Assembly: GCA_027886185.1 (NCBI GenBank) | Contig: WOAB01000593.1 | Coordinates: 1,823,001-1,887,000 of the forward strand | Direction of reading: 5' to 3' | Origin: Rheum nobile | Taxonomy: Eukaryota > Streptophyta > Magnoliopsida > Caryophyllales > Polygonaceae | DNA length: 64,000 bases | Part shown: positions 56,536 to 64,000 of the stretch, piece after piece | Numbering within the stretch: the stretch's first letter is position 1 | Layout of the letters: each line of letters opens with the position of its first letter | Position numbers and translations under genes: made by a program | Notes under the pieces: model-generated | Told to the model about the DNA's origin: nothing | Seen by the model: the letters and a program-made list of their open reading frames with translations, nothing else | Database searches by the model: none

Positions 56536-57140
56536 CGCTGAACAGAAACTTAAAAACGGGCGAGAAATCTTACCCGCGACGCTCGATTTGGTTCGCCTTT
56601 CGCCTTGCTTGGCTTCTAGGCTTCTAAGGGCCTTCCAAGTCTCCTTTGGCCACCGAGAACGACACCAAACGAGCCTCCAACGATCCACGAGAGCTTTCCG
56701 AGAGAGAGAGCGTTTTTCTTTGGGAGCGTTTTTGAGAGACGAGAAATGGACAGCGTAATGGCGTTTTTCACACCCTTTCTAGCTTCACCCATGCCCTCTA
56801 TTTATAGGCAAAGATTAGGGTTGTTGGGAGCCAAAAAGCTTTCCAATTGTACCCTTGGGTATTAACCCATGGTTAGTCCATTTGCACCTCTTGGGCAATA
56901 ACCAAGTGGGTAGAGATTTGGTATTAATCTTAACTCGCGATAACAAAAGTCATACACGAATGATTATAGACTTCCAACAGGCCTTAACTGTATAATTCTT
57001 CACTGAGAAAAATATTACAGATACAGAGCACATTACAGAATGTCTCCGACTTTCTGAATTAAATCCGACGTACTAAACGGGTGTTCGGGAAAATTCCAAA
57101 AATTCCCAAAATAATCCTTACAGAATTACGGGGTATCACA

Positions 57141-57256
57141 ATGATGATGATGACATGCCCCTCGCAATTCAAGAAGTGCAGATGCAAGCCTTGATCAATG
57201 AATTTCAAAGCAGTGAAATATCACTGAACTCTTGTTCAACATCACGGCCAAGTACT
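57141..57256 (+). pseudogene. MULE transposase, C-terminal tail
   Basis: The (GAT)n tract resumes and the frame continues DDDDMPLAIQEVQMQALINE. It ends at the boundary of the next element at 57257. This is the third piece of the split gene. Confidence 0.45.
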
Positions 57257-58384
57257 GTAACACCCCATATTTGTGATCCCTTATAAGGATTAAAAGTGCT
57301 ACCCATGTCAACAAGATCTCTTTATTTCTCATTTTCCTAAAATAAATAGAGTTGACGACTAATTGGAAGAGCACGCGGTGGTGCTTAATTTGCTAATGGG
57401 GCATATTTGAGTCATGAAGACATGATATATTATCTCTTTACCAAAAATACTTATCTGATTAGAAGGAAACTATTGGATTTCAAGTGTTGATGTTTCCAAA
57501 CCTCTAAGTTTAATGTGTGCTAAGTGTTACCAGAAAAAAGGTACATGACCTGTTACTCTGATTACAAATAAATGTCCTTTGAGAAGTGTTGGACGTACTG
57601 GTCCTGATTGAGAATATTGAGAGCACTGATTGTGATCAAGATCAACGGAGTGATCGAGAGAACAAGCTTATGCTCTAAAGGTACAAGTCTTGCAAAGCCG
57701 CAATGGTCGTCCGTACAAAATAGCTGCAACATAAGACAACAAGTACAAGAGATATTTTTGTAAACAACTAGGTCAATTGTTACAAGAGTTGTGTGCTTTA
57801 GGTTGTACACACGTGGTGCGCCTTAGTTCATACAAGAGATAAAGGATTAGAGAACTGACAGAGTCAGGACATGCTCAGAGAAAGAAGACAAACTAATAGT
57901 TATGAGCGCTAGCCATTAGAAGCATATGAAGTGGTATGCGCTCAGAAGGCTTGCATTGAGGAGGAAGACAAATATGAAGAACTTGGAGATGATGAAGTAC
58001 CCAAGTGTTGGCTGGTTATAATGTCTGTATAAGTGGAGAGATTTTACTTAAAGAGACATTCAAGCTTAGAGAGAAAAACTGAGAGAAAAAGAAAAGGAGG
58101 AGTTCAAGTGTTCTATATCTTTGAGAGTGAGAGCAAGTTACACAAGTGGTGAAATATAGTTAATTTAGGTGAGAAGTCCAGAGTTGACGTTCAGGTCATC
58201 ATTGAAAATTGATCATGTAAGGACCGATGTCTTAGAAACGCTATCCCATGCCAACCCAAGGACTTCACAGGAGGTCACCCATCCTAGTACTACTCACGCC
58301 CTAGCACACTTAACTTCAGATTTCTTTGTCCTCACTTTAACCATGAAAAGGAAGAGCTCTTGTTGACATGGGTAGCTTTATAAT
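57257..58384. mobile_element. Cassandra-like sequence with inverted ends
   Basis: On the plus strand TGTAACACCCCATATTTG opens at 57257 and leads to GCTACCCATGTCAACAAG. On the minus strand from 58384 the same GCTACCCATGTCAACAAG occurs, followed by a 5S rRNA-derived stretch, as in Cassandra LTRs. The two copies face each other, so this is not a normal LTR pair. The interior (57345-58150) shows no ORF worth keeping. The minus copy is cut off by the Tekay-type LTR at 58385. Confidence 0.55.
58249..58317 (-). other. 5S rRNA-derived segment
   Basis: On the minus strand this matches the 3' half of plant 5S rRNA almost base for base (AAGTTAAGTGTGCTAGGGCG, AGTAGTACTAGGATGGGTGA, CCTCCTGTGAAGTCC), including the box C-like internal promoter. 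The 5' half is not evident. Cassandra LTRs are known to carry such 5S sequences; this is therefore not an rRNA gene. Confidence 0.9.
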
Positions 58385-60624
58385 TGTAACACCCCCAAAT
58401 ATTTCCTTGAAAGTATTACCGCCAGTGACATCAGATTACGCATCTGGGGTCACCCAAGGCTTAAACATTTTATAACAATCATATACCAACACAAAACTTT
58501 ATTAAACACTCTTATATTATTCAAACCATCGTCACAAATTACATCTGTAAATGTCAAATACGACCAAATACAGAATTGTTTCAATACAGTGAAAGTCTTT
58601 TAAATAATAAATATCATAATGGTCTTGATCGGAGCGATCACATGCCTAGGATCTTCAACCTTGGAAAACTCTTTAAACCTCCATCTGCCTTCAACGTCGT
58701 GTACTAGCCTTCACGAAAAGGAAGTTTACCTGATGTGCCATATGAGATGGATGACACCAGCCAACCATGCAAAGGAAAATAACCGGTTGGTTAGTCTAAT
58801 GAAAGGCTATGCAAGGGTAAAACAGAAAGGTTCTAAGTAGTCGTATTAGGTTACACCTGTCGTTCCTCGAATAATAACCGATGATGACAGTGAACCTCAA
58901 CACTTCTACGGAAACATACGAAAGGTATGAACAAGAGAAGACTCCAAAAGATCGAGTCTTATGGGAATGTATGAAGAGAAGACTCCAAAAGATCGAGTCT
59001 TATAAGAAAGTATGACAAGTGTTTGGGAACGTTATAGTTTCACACAAGCGTTTAAAATGACCTGACCATTTGGGTCCACGACCAACCTCACCGCGCAATG
59101 CGAATTCAGATTTGGAAGGAGGACTTACTCTAATCGAAGTCCGGGCGGTTTCCACGTTGTACTCCTCGCCCGAGGGTATATTAATTATGTGCATAATCAC
59201 ACTTATCTTATTTAATTCCAAAACGTATATTCACGTTACAACTTTTATCATATTAATATATCATCTCGATACGAGAGATATCTTGGGAGCATTTCCCGAA
59301 TGTTTGGCACCAGTTGTGTACACCACCTCTATACTCGGATAGGGGTAGGTCATGACCAGGAAAGGGTGTTAGGGCTTGGACATCCTACGCACCACGGTTA
59401 TAAAGAAACAGCCAGTACTCGCAATGAGATACATAGCGTTCCTACGAATACTCGTTCTAACTATATAATTAAGTTCACACATAAAATCCACACCAATACC
59501 ATCACGGTAATAACAGATATAATAGCGTTGTTTCTAGCAATATATACAACCTATAATAATATCGTATTTTAAAACACACATTAATAAAATCTGTTCCCAA
59601 CGAAAACAACACTTCATCCCAATTTAATTAACAATTAAAATAATTGATAATTAACGAAAACATGGAATGATAAGCAAGAGCGAACCACCACTTGCCTTAA
59701 TCGAGACGAACGAAGCTGTCGGGTTCCAGGTATCTGGAAACTGGAATCTGATTACGGATTCCTACGACGACGACGAAATGATGGAACCCTAAGTTAATAT
59801 CGATACGAAGGGATAAAAATAGACGAACGAAAGAATTGAAAGGAAACAAAAATCAAATCCGTGACCGGCTCGTCCAGGCCACGATCGTGCTTGCTAAGGC
59901 AAGCCACAGTCGCGGTTTTGGATTCCGCGGTCGCGGATTTCTGGGCATCTTCCGCGGTCGCGGTGTTCATAGCCGCGATTGCGGATCCTTCCTAGGCGCG
60001 ACTCGGAAAGACGAAACGAGGCTCACCGGCGACGACGACTGGCTCGGACGAGGCTTGCTTCGACTTCTACCACCCCAACACCTCCAAGGACACTACATCG
60101 ACAACCCAAAAGAACTCCGGCGACACTCCGACGATGCACGAACTCCGGTGAGGGCACGAATGAGAGAGAGAGAGATCGATCGAAGCTGGATGATGGATTC
60201 CGAGGGCTGAAGGCCCTATTTATAGGGTGAGAAGGGGAGTAACGACGGCCAAGCGAATCGACCGGCCTCCCCCCGGCGTAACGGCCGGCAACCGGAGCAT
60301 CTTCAATGCCGAGCTTCTGGAAGAAGACGACGATCTCGTTTCCGCGATCGCGGATATTCTTCCGCGGCCGCGGAAATGCCACGTTCGCATCCGGGAACCC
60401 TGGTCGTGGTTTTACTCGCGGATTCAACCCCGAAATTGAATACTCGCATCCATAAAAATATTCCAAGCCTCGATAATACATCGAATGTATATTATAACGC
60501 TCAAAGGATTATTACAGAGATCAAAGAGTTACAGAAGTTCCGAATATGCCAAACGCGTTATGCTTATAGAACGAGGGTTGGTAAAATTACCCAAATACCC
60601 TTACTGAAATTGAGGGGTATTACA
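58385..60624 (-). repeat. Tekay-type LTR 2 (3' LTR of a minus-strand element)
   Basis: 2,240 bp. On the minus strand it starts TGTAATACCCC at 60624 and ends GGGGGTGTTACA at 58385. A polypurine tract and the end of pol follow at higher coordinates, so this is the 3' LTR. CCTATAAATAGGGCC (near 60222) is a TATA box. Inside, AGAAGACTCCAAAAGATCGA is duplicated about 40 bp apart near 58940. Confidence 0.88.
59905..59995. repeat. GC palindromes, LTR 2
   Basis: CCGCGGTCGCGG occurs twice, with related CAGTCGCGG and CCGCGATTGCGG on either side. It lies at the place homologous to the arrays at 56316 and 63838, behind a shared AACCCTAAGTTA ... GAAAGG tract, but the core word differs. Two similar words (CCGCGATCGCGG, CCGCGGCCGCGG) lie at 60342-60375, upstream of the TATA box. 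Confidence 0.9.
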
Positions 60625-60745
60625 TCACTTCCCCCTTAAAAAAAAGTTTCGACCCCGAAACTTGGCCGAAAAACCGCTCGAAAAGAGGGATATTACATCA
60701 CTGCCCCCTTAAAAAGTTTTCGACCCCGAAACTAGGCCGAAAACA
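60618..60745 (-). repeat. Duplicated polypurine tract and LTR edge
   Basis: TATTACATCACTTCCCCCTT, then GTTTCGACCCCGAAAC (a 6-bp-stem hairpin), is repeated 73 bp further on with small changes. On the minus strand each copy reads GTTTCGGGGTCGAAAC, AAGGGGG(A/C)AGTGA and then TGTAATA. The right copy carries a few LTR bases outside the LTR. Confidence 0.88.
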
Positions 60746-61335
60746 GATCGGGAAAACAACTAAGTATATCAACCTCAGTCTCCTAGGTTTCCCAAGTAAC
60801 CTCTTCAGATCCAGACTTGGACCAAAGAATCCGTACTAATGGTACCAACTTGTTACGCAAGTGCTTCTCGTGACGTTCGAGAATACGCACAGGTATCTCC
60901 TCGTAGGTACCACTTTCCTGAATCTCGATGTCCTCATAACTCAGCACATGAGACACATCTGGCATGTACTTCCTCAGCAAGGACACGTGGAACACGTTAT
61001 GCACGGGATGCGCCGATGGCGGCAATGCTAAACGATACGCTAGAGTCCCCACTCTGTCAAGGATCTCAAACGGTCACACGTAGCGAGGGTGAAGCTTCCC
61101 ACGCTTGCCGAACCTGAACACACCCTTGGATGGCGACACCCTAACAAACACCTTGTCACCTACCTCAAACTCGACATTCCTGCACTTCAGATCTGCGTAA
61201 GACTTCTGTCGACTCTGAGCTGTCAACATCCTCTGTCTGATCAAAGCAATGTCCGAGGCAGTCCTTTCGACTAACTCCGGTCCGAGCAGAGCTTTTTCGG
61301 CATTTTGGTCCCAACAAATTGGAGATCTGCACCTC
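60746..61335 (-). pseudogene. Pol C-terminus of a Tekay-type element, with chromodomain
   Basis: On the minus strand the integrase end (RCRSPICWDQNAEKALLGPE, QSRQKSYADLKCRNVEFEVG, VRVSPSKGVFRFGKRGKL) is followed by HPVHNVFHVSLLRKYMPD and a chromodomain (PVRILERHEKHLRNK, ILWSKSGSEEVTWET). Stops at about 61074 and 60786 break it. The chromodomain of such elements binds modified histones and guides integration. The frame is cut at 61336 by a CRM-like LTR. Confidence 0.85.
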
Positions 61336-62238
61336 TGATGTGTCCTTGCCTCCTGTGTCAAGCCAAGTTGTCAAAGGAGACGCCTTGGATCTAGTCTGGG
61401 TTGGGAAGTCACGTCTGAACGTCACAGTGGTAGTGATCGCGAACAAAAGAACGCGATGATGGTGGTGGTGGTGATCACGGTGGCGATGGAAGCGAGTTGA
61501 TGGGAGTATGGATAGTGGTGGCGGAAGCGATTGAATGGAGGGATAGACGACTTGAAGGGACAAGTCGTTGATGTCGTAGCGTCGACTGCGGAGGGGATAA
61601 GCTCGATCCAAGGCGAAGTGAATGGGGATGAGAGGGATATGGGTGACGTCCGATCAAGGGAAGGAGGGATTAACACTCGACTTTAAACCTTGAACTTTAA
61701 CTTAAACGTGGGAAATAAAGAGTACAAAGTAGGGTATAAATAGGGAAGGGATCTCGACCAAGACCTAATGGGCTTGGGTCGAAACGAGCCTAAGGGCTAG
61801 CCCATGCAAGCATGCAAAAGGCACAAACCCTAAAAGATAAAAGGAAACTATCTTAAATGCTATAAATAAGGAAACTATCTAAAACGTTGCAAATAAGGAA
61901 ACTATCTAATGCAAGATGGAAATACCAAATATAGATAATGTCTTAAAAAGAACGCGTGAAACTCATGAACGCGGTGAAGGCTTTGAAGAGATCATCGCGT
62001 GAGACGACGAAGTGTCAAAGTCTCCAGAAGAACGCGTTCTTTCATAGTCTTCAGAACTTCCGATGGTGGCGAGGACGACGAGCCTTGGATTGGTCACTGG
62101 GCTTCCTTGGCTGGCGGCGGCGCGTGCGATAAGTGACGCGACGGCGGCGGCGATGGCCTTAGACCTAGACCTTGTTACTGGGCCCTTTGAGCGTAGGCTC
62201 ATGGCTTCTTCCTCGTCTTGGGCCGTCATGGGAGGTAG
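61336..62238 (-). repeat. CRM-like LTR, second family member, partial
   Basis: On the minus strand it ends GGACACATCA at 61336, the counterpart of GGACGCATCA of the element at 35107-53076, and has the same layout, including an ORF at its start. TATAAATAGGGA-like words near 61735 suggest a TATA box. Its start is cut by the LTR at 62239. Confidence 0.7.
61963..62229 (-). CDS. LTR-encoded pol C-terminal extension, second copy
   Basis: An 88-codon open frame (MTAQDEEEAMSLRSKGPVTR, SRSKAIAAAVASLIARAAAS) is clearly related to the frame at 52812-53057 (MTAAEEETSM, GPVTRSRTKAIAKATHSLVA). In a complete element it would be the end of pol, read from the internal region into the 3' LTR. The upstream part is missing here, so no product is expected from this copy. 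Confidence 0.5.
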   Translation of the reverse strand: MTAQDEEEAMSLRSKGPVTRSRSKAIAAAVASLIARAAASQGSPVTNPRLVVLATIGSSEDYERTRSSGDFDTSSSHAMISSKPSPRS

Positions 62239-64000
62239 TGTAACACCCCTAAAACTTAACCCTTTTGGAAAGGTATTACCGCCAGTGACCCTAGTGTTCC
62301 TTACCGAGATCACCCAAGGCTTTACCGTTTAAATACAATTTATGAAATACAAATGATACATAATGATCAAAGCATTCAATTCCAAAACATAACATTGTCA
62401 AGGAAACAAGAGTTACGGGATTACAACCCAATCCCGAATAGGCCAACACAGAGTTTAAACCAAAAATAGCGGAAGTCTTATAAAACACATTACAACCAAA
62501 GTCATTGTCCAAAAGATCTCAACCTGATTAAAGAAATAATTAAAACGTTCAAGAACCACCGTCGACTCCATAGTCCTTCTAATCTTCTGAGCTACTTTCT
62601 ATCTGATGTGCCGAATCGAACGGATGACACCAGCCCACATGCAGAGAACAAAGTTCGTGGGTTAGTCTACTTGAATAGACTAGCAAGGGTAAAAAGCAGA
62701 ATGGTTCGAAGCAGTCGTATTAGGTTAGACTCATCGCTTCTCGAATAATAATCGATGACGATAGTCAACCATCATACTCCTACTGGAATAGACAAGAGGT
62801 ATGCACAAGAGAAGATTCTGGAAGACTGAATCTTCACAGAAATCGACTCGAAAGAAGACTCCAACGGAAATGAGTCTTTAAGGAATTATGACAAATCTGG
62901 AATGTTACAGAATCATACAACAATGATTTAAAAGTTGACTGAGATGCTTCGGTTCACGACCAACCTCACCGCATACAGCGAGTCCAGATTGGAAAGAGAA
63001 CGTACTATGATCAAAGTCGAGACGAGTTTTCCTAGCTGCACTATAACTTAGCTACACTACTCGTCGAAGGTTTATTAATTATGTGCGTCGAGTAGCACTT
63101 ATCTGATTTATGTTTCAAAAACACACATCACGTTATTAGACTTTTACATGTGTACCCCATCATTGGGATGACACATCTTAGTATATGTTTCGTCGAGAGT
63201 GACGTACACCGGAAGGTTTGTGACACCAGCTAAGTGTCCTGTCTCTACATACTTGTGAAAGAGACCGATCCTGATCTTAGAATAGTACCAGATGGAGACG
63301 AGCCATCCCGATACCAGATTATAAAGAAACGACTGGACATAGTCCGAGTAACGTTCCTATCTAACAGTGCTAACTAAACAGTTACAGCACAATAACAGTT
63401 GCAGGATAAATCCACATAAAGGCCCGAAAGGCGATCACAGATAATAGCGTTGTTCTAACAGATATACAACCTATTATATGATTTTCAAAACAGTTTATCA
63501 AAACCGTTTCCAGACAAACAGAGTATTCATTCCAAATTAATTACTCAGATAAACTACTGATAATTAATGTAAATATGGAACGAATGAGCAAGAGCGAACC
63601 GCCACTTGCCTTAATCCGCAGAATAGAAACAAGCCTTATGACAACGGCGGAATTCCGGGCTCGACACGGGTATAGCTCCGCTAGCACAAACACCTTCGAG
63701 TTGACCCATAAAAGGAACCCTAAGTTAGATCCGACATAACCGTAGTACGAATCTAAAAACGACGAAAGAGAACGAAAGGAAAGACGCCACGACCACAACC
63801 AACCAAGCCAAAGCCACGAAGGCATTCTGGGCACTAGCAGCGGTCGCTGTTCTTGGCGGCGGTCGCCGCAGTTCATCACGGCGGGCGCCGTGAAGAACAC
63901 GGCGGTCGCCGTGAAGAACACGGACGACTGAAACGAGAGAAATCTCACCAAAACAATGCGCGTTTCGACCCCTTTCCGCCTTGCTTGGGTTCTGACCTCC
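62239..64000 (-). repeat. Tekay-type LTR 3, partial
   Basis: It starts TGTAACACCCCTAAAACTTA, near identical to LTR 1, and runs beyond the right edge. It is inserted into the CRM-like LTR behind GGTAG. It includes AAAGAAACGAC words and the tract ACCCTAAGTTAGATCCGAC that precedes the GC array in all three LTRs. No real ORF is present. Confidence 0.85.
63838..63925. repeat. 21-bp array of GC palindromes, LTR 3
   Basis: CGGCGGTCGCCG, CGGCGGGCGCCG and again CGGCGGTCGCCG lie in a 21-bp register with spacers CAGTTCATCA and TGAAGAACA. It is at the same place in the LTR as the array at 56316. Confidence 0.9.

Larger units (their letters stand above)
54157..57140 (-). repeat. Tekay-type LTR 1 (solo LTR)
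   Basis: 2,984 bp with plus-strand ends TGTAACACCCCC and GGGGTATCACA. The start is nearly identical to the LTR at 62239 and related to the one at 58385. On the minus strand CCTATAAATAGAGGGC near 56808 is a clear TATA box about 330 bp into the LTR. No internal element sequence touches either side. The 5-bp flanks (CCCAC and ATGAT) do not match; because 53627 is also preceded by ATGAT, the SINEs and LTR may have gone in together or in succession into a (GAT)n tract. It holds several tandem expansions (165 bp, 54 bp, an AC run) and a GC palindrome array. Confidence 0.85.

Noticed and set aside
56191..56688. Minus-strand ORFs at 56191-56391 and 56404-56688
   Set aside because: They translate the GC palindrome array into Ala/Thr-rich repeats; no related frame is preserved in the other two LTRs.
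53627..57140. A single solo LTR from 53627 to 57140 with target duplication ATGAT
   Set aside because: The flanks lie in a (GAT)n tract where a 5-bp match is expected by chance, and the LTR edge TGTAACACCCCC at 54157 matches the starts at 58385 and 62239.
58249..58317. A 5S rRNA gene on the minus strand
   Set aside because: Only the 3' half of 5S rRNA is recognisable and it is embedded in Cassandra-like LTR sequence, so it is an element component and not an rRNA gene.

Overview
This window is plant nuclear DNA, from an angiosperm and probably a eudicot; the sequence does not let me name the species. It holds one apparently intact host gene with 17 coding exons, and nearly everything else is layered transposable elements of lineages typical of plants: Ty3/gypsy Tat, Athila, CRM-like and Tekay-like elements, an L1-type LINE, a MULE, SINEs, MITEs and a 5S-carrying Cassandra-like LTR.

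Layout. 1-4456 and 14571-14950 belong to a minus-strand Tat-lineage Ty3 element (A) that runs off the left edge; its 5' LTR is split by a complete plus-strand Tat element (B, 4457-14565, 671-bp LTRs, AGTAC target duplication). B carries an antisense spliced ORF and a tandem array behind pol. 14951-16764 is intergenic sequence with a hAT MITE and the upstream region of the host gene. 16765-26879 encodes a UPL3/KAKTUS-type HECT ubiquitin ligase (1,894 codons). Two of its introns carry tandem duplications that copy the 3' splice site, and one intron is GC-AG. 27835-33090 holds two blocks in inverted orientation flanking a decayed LINE. 33424-57256 is a decayed MULE transposase gene split by a CRM-like element (35107-53076, GCATG target duplication), which is itself split by an Athila element (38263-49192, TTCTC target duplication). 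The MULE tail is interrupted again by a SINE palindrome, a second SINE and a Tekay-type LTR. 57257-58384 is Cassandra-like with a 5S rRNA-derived segment. 58385-64000 is a Tekay-type element (LTR and pol end), a CRM-like LTR inserted into it, and a further Tekay-type LTR that runs off the right edge.

The host gene acts alone: UPL3 is a single-polypeptide E3 ligase. The elements do not form a pathway, but the insertions give a relative order (MULE, then CRM-like, then Athila; Tat A, then Tat B). The LTR pairs, compared by eye, differ at about 20 of 671 positions in Tat B and about 20 of 1,286 in Athila. Most protein-coding parts of the elements are broken, often by stops that look like C-to-T or G-to-A changes. 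The clearest exception is the Athila env-like ORF, which is open over 424 codons.

The most unusual signals are: short GC-rich palindromic words in 21-bp register at the same place in related Tekay-type LTRs but with different cores; a paired GC-rich motif scattered through the Athila LTR, coding linkers and spacers; a 366-bp near-perfect palindrome of two head-to-head SINEs; and the two duplicated splice acceptors in UPL3, each of which would lead at once into a stop codon.
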